DNA of 43,309 nt from Nostoc punctiforme NIES-2108 (GTDB taxonomy: Bacteria > Cyanobacteriota > Cyanobacteriia > Cyanobacteriales > Nostocaceae): positions 1-43,309 of the forward strand of contig LXQE01000184.1 of NCBI GenBank assembly GCA_003326195.1. Direction: 5' to 3'. The notes beneath the pieces are model-generated. The model saw only the letters and a list, made by a program, of their open reading frames with translations, was not told where the DNA came from and made no database searches. Within the stretch, counting starts at the first letter, position 1. Each line of letters begins with the position of its first letter. Below, in pieces: positions 16,971-26,377 of the stretch. Both the position numbers and the translations under genes were made by a program.

Positions 16971-19900
16971 ATGCACGCTGAAATGACCAATTTGATTCGC
17001 ATTTCTCCTCAACAAAAGCATTTATGGTTGCAACAAAAGGATAATTATCAAGCTTACTGTTCCCAAATCGCGATAAATATCGGAGGTAATCTTAACCCCG
17101 ATATTCTTAAATTAGCTTTAGCAAATATCAGCGATCGCCACGAAATATTTCGCACTGCTTTTCATTCCTTACCAGGTATGAATATCCCGTTCCAATCAAT
17201 TAGCGATCGCAGCACAATTTCACTTGGAGAATACGACTGGAGTAGTTTAGCTTCTCAAGTACAACAAACCAAAATTGATGCGCTTTTCCAAGATAAAAGC
17301 CTCCGAACTTTTGATTTTGAACAAGCCGCAAGTTTACATTTTATCTTAAGTAAATTAGCTCCAGACAAGCATATACTGTTTATAAACTTGCCTGCTTTAT
17401 ATGCAGATATAACAACACTCAATAATCTTATATGTGAAATTGGTCGTTCTTATATAGCTTGTTTACACAGCGAAGAACTGTCAGATGAAATGATGCAATA
17501 TGCAGATGTTTCTGAATGGCTAAATGAATTATTAGAGTCTGAGGAGACAGAGACAGCAAGAAATTATTGGCATCAACAAGATATTTCTTCTGTGTTAAAT
17601 TTGCAAATTCCCTTTGAAAGTAAAAATGTCAATCAATCATCTGGAGAAATTGTATTTGCACCACAATCGCTCTTTTTGGAGATTAATCGAGATACGGTAG
17701 AAAAACTGGAAATATTGCAAGAAAATTATCATATTTCAACTGAAGTAATTTTATTAGCTTGTTGGCAAGTAATACTTTGGCGCTTAAGTGGTCAGTCTGA
17801 TATTGTGATTGGGACTGCTGGCGATGGACGCGAATATGACGAATTAAAAGAAGTTTTAGGACTTTTAACTAAATATTTGCCCACTTATTCACACTTAGAG
17901 GATGTTTTGAAATTCTCAGAACTTATGGAAAGAGTTTCTGAGTCTTTGCGTTTTGTCAAACAATGGCAGGAGTATTTTGATTGGGAGCATTTGATTGCTG
18001 CAAATGAGAAGTTTGCTTCTCGTGCATTTTTCCCTTTCTGTTTTGATTTTACGAAACAGTCACAGAGCTATGTAAATGCTGATATTTCCTTTTCGGAATA
18101 TAAAAAATCAGCTAACATAGAGAAATATCAAATTAAGCTTTCCAGTGGCTATAGTCCGAATAATCTATCTTTAAATTTTGATTACGATTCCAGTTTATTT
18201 TCAGAGGATAGTATCAAAATTATTGTCGGACAATATCTGACATTAATAGAGAGTGTCACTCATAACCCAGAAGCAGCAATCATTGATTTAAATATAATTG
18301 GTGAAAGCGATCGCCAAAAATTATTGATTGATTTTAACAATACAAAAACAGAATTTCCACAAGATAAATGCATCCATCAACTATTTGCAGAACAAGTAGA
18401 ACGCACACCCAAGAACATCGCCATTGAATTTGATAACGAGTATCTCACTTATGCACAATTAAACGCCAAGTCCAACCAGCTAGCGCATCAACTACAAAAG
18501 TTGGGAGTAAAACCAGAAGTATTGGTAGGAATTTGTGTAGAACGTTCCTTAGATATGCTGATTGGTATCCTTGGTATCCTCAAAGCAGGTGGTGCATATA
18601 TACCATTTGATCCCACATATCCCCAAGAACGCCTGGGATTTATGTTAGAAGATGCTCAAATTCCTATACTGTTAACTCAACAAAGACTTGTAGATAAGTT
18701 TGTTGAACATAACACCCGTTTAATTTATCTCGATCGAGATTTGCCAGAAAATGCCACACTCAGCATTGAAAATCCTGTAAGCGAAGTCACGCCAGAAAAT
18801 CTGGCTTATATAATTTATACCTCTGGTTCTACAGGAAAACCTAAAGGAACCATGATTCCTCACAGAGGTTTAGTTAATTACCTGAGTTGGTGTACAAATG
18901 CGTATAAACTTGCCCAAGGTTACGGCGCTCCAGTACAATCTTCCATAGGGTTTGACGCAACGATTACCAGCTTATTCTCACCGTTATTAGTCGGACAAAG
19001 GGTAGTACTGTTGCCTGAGAAGGAAGAAATTGAAGCATTGTCAGCACTTTTGCAGTCTGATAAAAACTATAGCTTGGTTAAAATTACTCCAGCTCACCTA
19101 GAAATGCTCAATCAGATGTTACCTAACCGCGAAGGTGTAACGAAAACGAGAGCATTAATCATCGGTGGCGAAGCATTATTGGGTAAAAGCTTGAAATTTT
19201 GGCGCGATAATGCTCCAAATATCAGAATAATTAACGAATACGGCCCAACCGAAACTGTTGTTGGTTGTTGTGTTTATGAAGTTAGCGAACAAACTTCTTT
19301 ATCAGGTGCAATTTTAATAGGTCGTCCTATTGCGAATACTCAACTTTACTTGCTTGATGAAAATCAAAAACTTGTACCAATTGGTGTTTCCGGCGAACTA
19401 TACATTGGTGGTGCAGGAGTAGCTAGGGGTTATCTCAATCGCCCAGAATTAACACAACAGCGATTTATTCCCAATCCTTTTAGCGATGAACCTAATTCTC
19501 GTCTATATAAAACAGGGGATTTAGCGCGATATTTACCTGATGGTAATATAGAGTACCTCGGACGCATTGACCATCAAGTTAAAATTCGCGGCTTCCGCAT
19601 TGAACTAGAAGAAATTGAGTCTTTACTGGCTCAACACCCCTTAGTAAATTCTGTTACGGTTATTGCCAGGGAAGACCAACCTGGAGACAAACGTTTAGTA
19701 GGTTATATTGTTCCTCAAGAGCAAGCCCCAACAAGTAGCGAACTGCGCCAATTTTTGCAGGAAAAGTTACCCGAATACATGATACCTTCTGCCTTTTTGA
19801 TATTAGAGGTAATACCTCTAACCGCTCATGGCAAGGTAGACCGACAAGCTTTACCGCAACCCGATACATCTCGTCTCAGTACACTCAAAACCGAATTTTT

Positions 19901-20999
19901 AGCACCACAAGATGATTTAGAACAGAAATTAGCTAATATTTGGGAAAATCTACTCAACGTCCATCCTGTGGGAGTAAAGGATAATTTCTTCGATCTGGGC
20001 GGTCACTCGCTGTTAGCTGTACGCTTAATGGCTCATCTAAACCAAGAGTTTGGTAAAAACTTGTCTTTAGCGACACTTTTCCAAAATCCTACAATTGAAA
20101 AACTGGCTAATATTCTTCGCCTAGAAACAGAAATATTATCTTGGTCTGCCTTGGTAGAAATTCAAAAAGGTAATTCCAAGTATCCTTTTTTCTGTTTACC
20201 TGGGGGTGGCGGCAATGTCCTCTATTTACATAATTTGGCTCGTTATTTAGGGGAAAACCAAACATTTTATGGGTTGCAAGCACCTGGTTTAAATGGGGAA
20301 TCAGAACCATTGACTTGTGTTGAGGATATGGCAGCTTATTATATCCAGGCGATAAAAACCGTTCAGCCTGAAGGGCCATATTTTCTTGGAGGTCACTCCT
20401 TTGGAGGTATTGTTGCCTATGAAATGGCTCAACAGTTAATCAAATCAGGAAATGAGGTTGCTCTGGTTGCGATTTTAGACGCTCCAGCCCCGGTTGCTAG
20501 CGACAAACCCTTATATATTGATGTCGATGATGCAACTAGACTGACCGAAACTGCTCGTCTCATCGAACGCTGGGCAGGCAAAAACCTAGATATATCCTAT
20601 GAGATGCTCCAGCCGCTAGAACTCGACGAACAATTGGAATATCTCAAAGAGCGATTAATCACCGTTGATTTACTGCCTGCTGGTACTGATACAAAGCAAG
20701 TGCGTGGTTTGGTGCAAGTTTTCGAGGCAAATCTGCAAGCTAGTATCAAATATTTACCACAAGAAGCTTATCCCAATCGTCTGACTCTGTTGCGAGCTAG
20801 CGAAGTGAATGCGGAGGATGCTGCACTTTTAACTGATTTACGCGAAGATCCCGCTTGGGGATGGGGACAGTTTTCCGCTCAAAACATCGATATTCACGTT
20901 GTTCCAGGCGACCATATTACGATGATGGCTCAACCTCATATTCTAACTGTTGCAGAACAGATGGGAATCTGCATTGAGCAAGCAAATGTAGGTAAATGA
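16971..20999 (+). CDS. NRPS, inactive C - A (Asn-like) - T - TE (release module)
   Basis: The 1342-residue protein starts at ATG 16971 (AAGGA about 10 nt upstream). Domains: a condensation-like domain (about 8-440) in which HHxxxDG is replaced by LPALYADIT, so it lacks the catalytic His; A2 (about 454-965; YTSGSTGKPKG at 616, NEYGPTETVVG at 755, AHGKVDRQALP at 951); T (LGGHSLLAV, about 1010); and a type I thioesterase (about 1065-1340; LPGGGGN, nucleophile in GGHSFGG near 1142, His in VPGDHITM). My reading of the A2 pocket, D-A-T-K-I-G-E-V-G-K, differs from the known Asn code DLTKLGEVGK at two positions, so Asn is predicted, with Asp as the alternative. TE releases the product by hydrolysis or cyclisation. 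The inactive C may recruit the dioxygenase. The MFS gene is coupled downstream. Confidence 0.93.
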   Translation: MHAEMTNLIRISPQQKHLWLQQKDNYQAYCSQIAINIGGNLNPDILKLALANISDRHEIFRTAFHSLPGMNIPFQSISDRSTISLGEYDWSSLASQVQQTKIDALFQDKSLRTFDFEQAASLHFILSKLAPDKHILFINLPALYADITTLNNLICEIGRSYIACLHSEELSDEMMQYADVSEWLNELLESEETETARNYWHQQDISSVLNLQIPFESKNVNQSSGEIVFAPQSLFLEINRDTVEKLEILQENYHISTEVILLACWQVILWRLSGQSDIVIGTAGDGREYDELKEVLGLLTKYLPTYSHLEDVLKFSELMERVSESLRFVKQWQEYFDWEHLIAANEKFASRAFFPFCFDFTKQSQSYVNADISFSEYKKSANIEKYQIKLSSGYSPNNLSLNFDYDSSLFSEDSIKIIVGQYLTLIESVTHNPEAAIIDLNIIGESDRQKLLIDFNNTKTEFPQDKCIHQLFAEQVERTPKNIAIEFDNEYLTYAQLNAKSNQLAHQLQKLGVKPEVLVGICVERSLDMLIGILGILKAGGAYIPFDPTYPQERLGFMLEDAQIPILLTQQRLVDKFVEHNTRLIYLDRDLPENATLSIENPVSEVTPENLAYIIYTSGSTGKPKGTMIPHRGLVNYLSWCTNAYKLAQGYGAPVQSSIGFDATITSLFSPLLVGQRVVLLPEKEEIEALSALLQSDKNYSLVKITPAHLEMLNQMLPNREGVTKTRALIIGGEALLGKSLKFWRDNAPNIRIINEYGPTETVVGCCVYEVSEQTSLSGAILIGRPIANTQLYLLDENQKLVPIGVSGELYIGGAGVARGYLNRPELTQQRFIPNPFSDEPNSRLYKTGDLARYLPDGNIEYLGRIDHQVKIRGFRIELEEIESLLAQHPLVNSVTVIAREDQPGDKRLVGYIVPQEQAPTSSELRQFLQEKLPEYMIPSAFLILEVIPLTAHGKVDRQALPQPDTSRLSTLKTEFLAPQDDLEQKLANIWENLLNVHPVGVKDNFFDLGGHSLLAVRLMAHLNQEFGKNLSLATLFQNPTIEKLANILRLETEILSWSALVEIQKGNSKYPFFCLPGGGGNVLYLHNLARYLGENQTFYGLQAPGLNGESEPLTCVEDMAAYYIQAIKTVQPEGPYFLGGHSFGGIVAYEMAQQLIKSGNEVALVAILDAPAPVASDKPLYIDVDDATRLTETARLIERWAGKNLDISYEMLQPLELDEQLEYLKERLITVDLLPAGTDTKQVRGLVQVFEANLQASIKYLPQEAYPNRLTLLRASEVNAEDAALLTDLREDPAWGWGQFSAQNIDIHVVPGDHITMMAQPHILTVAEQMGICIEQANVGK

Positions 21000-21010
21000 G
21001 GAGTATTGAA

Positions 21011-22327
21011 ATGACCCAACATCCAAAAAATACAGGAATGCAAATTTTTACCCTCATCTGGTTTGGACAGATGATTTCTCTCATCGGCTCTCAATTAACT
21101 AACTTCGCCTTGGGTGTATGGGTATACCAGCGAACTGGTTCGGTAACACAGTTCGCCCTCATTTCCCTATTTACCAGCTTGCCCATGATTCTGATTTCCC
21201 CTATAGCAGGAACGCTGGTAGACCGATTTCCCCGCCGTTGGATGATGGTATTTAGTGACTTAGGATCGGGCATCGCTACAGGGGTAATTGCGATTTTGTT
21301 AGCCGCAGGTGATTTAGCTATTTGGCACATATACGTGGGCGCTGCCATTAGTTCCTGCTTCAGCGCCTTTCAATGGCCAGCTTATACAGCTGCTACCACT
21401 CTCCTTGTCCCGCCACAAAAACTGGCACGCGCCAACGGTATGCTGCAAATCGGGGAAGCAGCTGGTCGGTTGGTTGCACCAATGTTAGGAGGTGTACTGC
21501 TGCTCTTTCTCGAAATTGATGGCATTATCTTTATTGATTTTGCCACCTTTGTTTTTGCTCTGAGTACTCTGTTACTAGTTCCGTTTCCCAAACAGTACAT
21601 TGATAGACATCGCGCCGAAAAAACTCTTTGGTTTGAGGAAGCATCCTACGGCTTAGTATATTTAGTGAAAAGAAGAGGACTGTTTGCACTGCTACTTTTC
21701 TTTGCCGTTAACAATTTTCTTGTCGGAATTGTGCAGATGCTAATTACACCTCTAGTCTTGTCTTTTGCTTCAGCTACAGACTTAGGTACAATTATGACCG
21801 CTGGTGGTGTGGGAATGCTGGTCAGTAGCGTTCTCGTCAGTACAGGAAAATCGTCGCAGCATTTAATTCTCAGTATATTTACTTTTATGCTGCTAGGTGG
21901 AATCTGCATTACCTGTGCAGGATTTTATCAATCTGTTTTAGTCTTAGCACTGATAGCTTTTCTATTTTTCTTTGGTCTACCAATTATTAACAGTTCAGCC
22001 CAAGTTATTTTCCAAAAGAAAGTACCCTCCAGTCTCCAAGGTCGAGTTTTTGCAACAATAGGAGCGATCGCTAACGCGTCACAGCCTTTTGCTTACACAG
22101 TTGCAGGGCCAATGGCAGATAAAATCTTCGAGCCATTAATGACTCCGAACGGACTTTTAGCAGGAAGTATAGGAAAAATTATTGGTGTCGGTCAAGGGCG
22201 TGGTATTGGTTTGATGTTTATTGTCATGGGAATACTAACTGTATTGGTAACAATTATTGCTTATCAGTATAAATCGTTGAGACTGGTAGAAAAGATTGTG
22301 CCCGATGCTATTAACCCAAGTTGCTAA
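21011..22327 (+). CDS. MFS exporter (EntS-like)
   Basis: The start is set at ATG 21011, preceded by GAGGAG 5 nt upstream; an ATG at 20996 overlaps the NRPS2 stop but has no such site. The roughly 438-residue protein has about 12 hydrophobic spans and the MFS loop signature DRFPRRWMM between TM2 and TM3. The start FTLIWFGQMISLIGSQLTNFALG is typical of the enterobactin-exporter-like family common beside NRPS genes. It probably exports the peptide or protects the host from it. Spacing after NRPS2 shows one transcript, closed by the terminator at 22345. Confidence 0.9.
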   Translation: MTQHPKNTGMQIFTLIWFGQMISLIGSQLTNFALGVWVYQRTGSVTQFALISLFTSLPMILISPIAGTLVDRFPRRWMMVFSDLGSGIATGVIAILLAAGDLAIWHIYVGAAISSCFSAFQWPAYTAATTLLVPPQKLARANGMLQIGEAAGRLVAPMLGGVLLLFLEIDGIIFIDFATFVFALSTLLLVPFPKQYIDRHRAEKTLWFEEASYGLVYLVKRRGLFALLLFFAVNNFLVGIVQMLITPLVLSFASATDLGTIMTAGGVGMLVSSVLVSTGKSSQHLILSIFTFMLLGGICITCAGFYQSVLVLALIAFLFFFGLPIINSSAQVIFQKKVPSSLQGRVFATIGAIANASQPFAYTVAGPMADKIFEPLMTPNGLLAGSIGKIIGVGQGRGIGLMFIVMGILTVLVTIIAYQYKSLRLVEKIVPDAINPSC

Positions 22328-22344
22328 TTGTTCTTCGTTAAGTC

Positions 22345-22383
22345 ATAAAATCCCCTCCAGATGAAAAATACGAGGGGTTTATG
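22345..22383 (+). terminator. Terminator after MFS gene
   Basis: CATAAAATCCCCTC pairs with GAGGGGTTTATG (2-nt bulge) around a 13-nt loop, with TTT in the 3' arm. It is 18 nt after the MFS stop. Positions 22384-22519 hold nothing recognisable. Confidence 0.7.
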
Positions 22384-22519
22384 CCCAACGGAATAATGCC
22401 ATCCATACTTAGCACTTAACCCTCTTGCTCCCCCTGCTCACCTTAAGAGATCGAACCGTATTCGGTGAGGACAGCCATACCACAAGATATTTTGAGATAT
22501 TTATTTTTTGATTTTTCAG

Positions 22520-22612
22520 TAGACATCTCCGAAAAAGAATTGTTTTGACGTAGCAGTGCTACGTCAAAACAAGGGTTCTGGGTAACGCATATTTAATTTC
22601 TGGAGATGTCTA
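22520..22612. mobile_element. 93-bp nested-palindrome MITE-like element
   Basis: Outer inverted repeats TAGACATCTCC (22520-22530) and GGAGATGTCTA (22602-22612) enclose an inner palindrome at 22540-22572: 16 perfect pairs (TTGTTTTGACGTAGCA with its complement) around one central base. There is no ORF. It lies 14 nt before cluster element copy C. Confidence 0.7.
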
Positions 22613-22626
22613 GTCCCTAAGCGAGT

Positions 22627-22661
22627 GCATAAAATAATTAGCTTACCCCCTATCAAGATAC
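22627..22661 (+). promoter_or_regulatory. Cluster element copy C, upstream of devBCA
   Basis: GCATAAAATAATT, then GCTTACCCCCTAT, then AAGATA matches copy D with one inserted C and a few substitutions. It starts 126 nt before the devB ATG. Confidence 0.65.
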
Positions 22662-22752
22662 AGAAGCGAGATGATTCGGAATTGAAGAATATTTACGAAT
22701 TACAAATCTCAACATCTAAAATTGCACGAATATTAAATGAGGTTGACCTCCA

Positions 22753-23979
22753 ATGGACATTTTTCGCAAACCAATAAACTTTGATACAAAATCTAAAAAG
22801 TGGAGGCTAGCTTTAATAGTTCCTGTAGGACTAGCGGCTGTTGGTGTACCAACCTATATTTTTTCCACTAGCTCAAATTTTAATTTGCAATCTACAAAGC
22901 AGAGTAATATTGCCCCAGTAGTTCCAGTTCAACAACCTGTAAATCCAACAGTTGCAGCTTTAGGACGTATCCAAACAAAGGATAAAATCATTAACTTATC
23001 TGGTCCATCAGCTTTGCAAACTGCTAGGTTAGATCGGGTTGTGGTAAAAGAAGGCGATAATGTTCGTCGCGGACAATTAATTGCTGTTCTTGATAACGTC
23101 AGTCAACTGCAAACAAGCCTAAATAAAGCAGAAATAGATGTTCGAGTTGCTCAAGCGCAACTGATGCAAGCTAAAGCGGGGACTACAAAACAAGGAGAAA
23201 TTGCCGCTCAACAAGCACGAATTGCAGATTTAGAAGCGCAGTTTCAAGGAGATATTAACATTCAAAAAGCTAAGATTGCTGGATTGCAAGCGCAGTTGAG
23301 AAATGCCCAGACTGAATATACACGCTTTCAATCTTTATACGACCAAGGAGCCATATCTGCGGTCACTCAAGATACTAAAGTTTTAGCAGTAGAAACTTTG
23401 CAAGCACAACTCAAAGAAGCTAAAAGTTCTCTCAATCAGACTTTATCATCGTTTCCCAATCAGATTAGACAAGCTAAAGCTAGCTTGGAAGAGTTAAAAG
23501 AAGTTCGTCCTGTAGATGTGCAGGTTGCTCAAAGCGAGTTGGAAAAAGCAAAAGCAGCTGTTCTGGAAGCCAAAGCTAACTTAGATTTAGCTTACGTGAA
23601 AACCCCGATGGATGGAAAAATTTTAAAAGTTAATACTTTTCCGGGAGAAACTATTAGTGAAAAGGGAATAGTCGATCTAGCTCAAACTCAAACTATGTAT
23701 GTATTTGCAGAAATTTACGAAACTGACATTAACAAAATTAAAGTAGGTCAAAAAGCTTTGATATCGAGTATTGCATTACCTAGAAATTTTTCTGGAACCG
23801 TTGAAACTATAGGTGTCCAAATAGGTAAGAGAAATGTTGTCAACAATGACCCAGCCATCAATATAGATTCAAGAGTTGTAGAAGTAAAAGTTCGTTTAAA
23901 TCCCAATGATGTTGACGAAGCCGCTAAGTTTATTAATCTGCAAGTCAATGTCAAATTAGAAACTGATATCAATAGTTAA
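22753..23979 (+). CDS. devB: DevB-family membrane fusion protein (ABC exporter adaptor)
   Basis: The 408-residue HlyD-like periplasmic adaptor has a single N-terminal membrane anchor (LALIVPVGLAAVGVPTYIF, about 19-37), a first lipoyl half (VVKEGDNVRRGQLIAVLDN, about 96-114), a long coiled-coil hairpin (about 120-260, rich in A, Q, K: LEAQFQGDINIQKAKIAGLQ) and a second half (VKTPMDGKILKVN). This is the DevB organisation known from cyanobacterial glycolipid export. It starts at ATG 22753 after GAGG in the leader. DevC and DevA follow, so the three form a DevBCA efflux pump that would work with a TolC-like outer membrane channel. Inside this cluster the cargo is probably the lipopeptide. Whether it is the heterocyst glycolipid pump is doubtful given context. 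Confidence 0.9.
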   Translation: MDIFRKPINFDTKSKKWRLALIVPVGLAAVGVPTYIFSTSSNFNLQSTKQSNIAPVVPVQQPVNPTVAALGRIQTKDKIINLSGPSALQTARLDRVVVKEGDNVRRGQLIAVLDNVSQLQTSLNKAEIDVRVAQAQLMQAKAGTTKQGEIAAQQARIADLEAQFQGDINIQKAKIAGLQAQLRNAQTEYTRFQSLYDQGAISAVTQDTKVLAVETLQAQLKEAKSSLNQTLSSFPNQIRQAKASLEELKEVRPVDVQVAQSELEKAKAAVLEAKANLDLAYVKTPMDGKILKVNTFPGETISEKGIVDLAQTQTMYVFAEIYETDINKIKVGQKALISSIALPRNFSGTVETIGVQIGKRNVVNNDPAINIDSRVVEVKVRLNPNDVDEAAKFINLQVNVKLETDINS

Positions 23980-24006
23980 GTTAAACTAATAGATAAATAC
24001 TAAAAT

Positions 24007-25164
24007 ATGAACGCTACAACACCAGTTGCTTGGTTACAATTAATTCATCGCAAATCCCGACTACTAGTAACAATTACTGGCGTTACTTTTGCTGTGATGT
24101 TGATGTTTATTCAATTGGGTTTTCGAGACGGTCTTTTTGAAGATGCTGTTGTATTCCATAAAAAAATACAAGCAGATTTAGTACTGCTACATCGCGATAC
24201 CGAGCGCTTTTTTGATATGAAAGTGTTTCCACGACGCTATTTGTATAACATCTCAGCGGTTGATGGCATCGCATCAGTCAATCCTTTTTATTTTTCCGTT
24301 ATAAATTTTAAAAATCCTGAAACTTTTGTCAATAGACCAATCGCTATTGCTGGTTTTACACCCGATCAACCTGTTTTTAATTTGCCAGAAGTAAATCAAC
24401 AGAAAGAACTGATAAAAGCTGCTAATACTATACTATTTGATAGACTTTCTCGACCTGAATTTGGCCCAATCGTTGCAGAATTAGAAAAGCATGGAGAAGT
24501 AACAACAGAAGTATCTAATCACCAAATAAAAGTGAGAGGATTATTTTCTCTAGGAGGTGGGGTGATGACAGCTGATGGTGTAATCATCACCAGTGATTTA
24601 AACTACTCTGAGATTTTAAACCACCCATTAGAAAAAGTTCAGATGGGAGTTATTCAAGTTAAACCTGGTGTTAAGCCTGAAAGTATAATCAAAAAAATCT
24701 CAAAAGACTTACCTCAAGACGTGAAATTAATGACTCTAGAAGACTATATAAAACTAGAGAAAGACGTTTTAGCACAATCTACACCTATAGGATTTATTTT
24801 TAATATGGGTACTGTGATTGGCTGTGTCTTTGGTGGCATTATTGTTTATCAAATTCTATACACACAAATTTCTGATAGCTTATTTATTTATGCAACATTT
24901 AAAGCTATTGGATACGGCAATTCTTACTTGGTAAAGCTAGTTTTACAACAAGCAATTTTAATGTCTTTGATTGGATATATCCCTGGATTTGCTGTTTGCA
25001 TGTATCTCTATAACTTTGTTCAAGAGGCTACTCGTTTACCAATGATTATGACTATTACTAGGGGTGTAATAGTCATGTTGCTCACAATTGTTATGTGTTC
25101 TCTTGCAGGAATGTTAGCGATGAATAAACTTCGTTCTGCTGACCCTGCCGAACTTTTTGGATAA
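24007..25164 (+). CDS. devC: DevC-family ABC exporter permease
   Basis: The 385-residue FtsX-like permease starts 27 nt after devB. It has an N-terminal span (LLVTITGVTFAVMLMFIQLG, about 18-37), a large extracytoplasmic domain (about 45-255) and three C-terminal spans (IGFIFNMGTVIGCVFGGIIV; AILMSLIGYIPGFAVCMYL; IVMLLTIVMCSLAGMLAM), the usual DevC topology and length. It forms the membrane part of the exporter with DevA and DevB. No defects seen. Confidence 0.92.
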   Translation: MNATTPVAWLQLIHRKSRLLVTITGVTFAVMLMFIQLGFRDGLFEDAVVFHKKIQADLVLLHRDTERFFDMKVFPRRYLYNISAVDGIASVNPFYFSVINFKNPETFVNRPIAIAGFTPDQPVFNLPEVNQQKELIKAANTILFDRLSRPEFGPIVAELEKHGEVTTEVSNHQIKVRGLFSLGGGVMTADGVIITSDLNYSEILNHPLEKVQMGVIQVKPGVKPESIIKKISKDLPQDVKLMTLEDYIKLEKDVLAQSTPIGFIFNMGTVIGCVFGGIIVYQILYTQISDSLFIYATFKAIGYGNSYLVKLVLQQAILMSLIGYIPGFAVCMYLYNFVQEATRLPMIMTITRGVIVMLLTIVMCSLAGMLAMNKLRSADPAELFG

Positions 25165-25248
25165 AGTTATACCATCATTAATAACCTTAGTGTTTTCAGA
25201 ATATTTACACCACAAATTTATCTATCTTTTAATTTTGAGGTAATCACT

Positions 25249-25944
25249 ATGTCACAAGGTTCTATCATATCTGTTCAGCATCTCAACCACTACTTTGGCA
25301 AAGGCTCGTTACGAAAACAGGTTTTATTTGATGTTAGCTTGTCAATTCAATCTGGTGAAATTGTAATTTTGACTGGCCCTTCTGGCTCAGGTAAAACAAC
25401 TTTATTAAGTCTAATGGCTGGTTTACGGAGTGTGCAAGAAGGTAGCGTGAAAGTTTTGGGAAGGGAAATATATCGAGCTAACAATCAAAAGCTATTACAA
25501 CTACGCCGTCAAATTGGGTATATTTTCCAAAAACATAATTTAGTACCTTTTCTAACTGCTAGTCAAAATGTACAAATGACTATGGAATTAGCTCGAAATA
25601 TGTCTCGTAAAGAAATGTGTAACCGAGCAGAAGCAATCTTGGAAATAGTAGGTTTGAATCACCGTATTCATTATTATCCTGAGCAACTTTCAGAAGGACA
25701 AAAACAACGTGTGGCGTTTGCACGAGCGCTAGTTACTCAACCTAAATTAATTCTTGCTGACGAACCAACAGCATCGCTAGATAAAAACAGTACTCATACA
25801 GTCGTTGAAATTTTAAAAGAATGCGCCAGATATCAAGGTTGTTCCATTCTTTTAATTACTCATGATAATCGCATCCTTGATATGGCTGACCGCATCATTC
25901 ACATGGAAGATGGTCAGTTAAGAAATGATGTAAGCGCTGCTTAA
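25249..25944 (+). CDS. devA: DevA-family ABC transporter ATP-binding protein
   Basis: The 231-residue ATPase is intact: Walker A GPSGSGKTT (about 44-52), Q-loop YIFQKHNLV, signature LSEGQKQRVAFARAL, Walker B LILADEPTAS and H-loop LLITHDNR. The signature has LSEGQ, as in other DevA/MacB-type proteins. The start ATG 25249 follows TTGAGGTAATCACT, a good ribosome-binding site. The gap after devC is 84 nt, so the operon is devBCA. It powers export by the pump. Confidence 0.93.
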   Translation: MSQGSIISVQHLNHYFGKGSLRKQVLFDVSLSIQSGEIVILTGPSGSGKTTLLSLMAGLRSVQEGSVKVLGREIYRANNQKLLQLRRQIGYIFQKHNLVPFLTASQNVQMTMELARNMSRKEMCNRAEAILEIVGLNHRIHYYPEQLSEGQKQRVAFARALVTQPKLILADEPTASLDKNSTHTVVEILKECARYQGCSILLITHDNRILDMADRIIHMEDGQLRNDVSAA

Positions 25945-26027
25945 TAAGTAGAAGTTGTACTGACACCAAAGTTACCTTATTTCCCTCAATCTAAACTAAC
26001 ATTCACTTTGATTATAGAAGATATCTC

Positions 26028-26318
26028 ATGATAACTACAGCAAAAATTTCTATCACAAGAATTTGTAATCCTAGCAAGCAAGAATTCTTAAATCTGTGGA
26101 AGCAAGGTCAAGCATTTATTATTAATGGTGTAGCTAACCAATGGGACGCTTATAAAAATTGGTCAAATAGCTATCTAACAAATGTTTGTGGAGATAATCT
26201 TGTTCCTGTTGAAACTTATAATCCAACATTTTTTCAAAATTACAACTTTGCTTCTGGTGATTATTATAATCATCCCAAGCAAATGAAGTTTAATGTCTGT
26301 TTTCTGCATAATTCTTGA
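26028..26318 (+). pseudogene. Cupin-like (JmjC/Cupin_8) protein, N-terminal fragment
   Basis: The 96-residue product matches only the start of Cupin_8/JmjC-like 2-oxoglutarate oxygenases (EFLNLWKQGQAFIINGVANQW, the usual 'accept the gift of' N-terminal segment) and stops at 26318 shortly after PKQMKF. The family is about 280-300 residues, and the metal-binding HxD/E...H region is missing, so it is probably non-functional. The following 60 nt do not continue the family in any frame. It may be the remnant of a second tailoring hydroxylase; that is inference. Confidence 0.6.
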
Positions 26319-26377
26319 GGATGCAACACTATTAAATAAAAAAATAATGTTTGCTCCAAATTAATAAGGTATTAGAA

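Noticed and set aside
22753..25944. Treating devBCA as the heterocyst glycolipid exporter
   Set aside because: The genes share the upstream element and position with the NRPS operons; no glycolipid synthase (hgl) genes are in the window.
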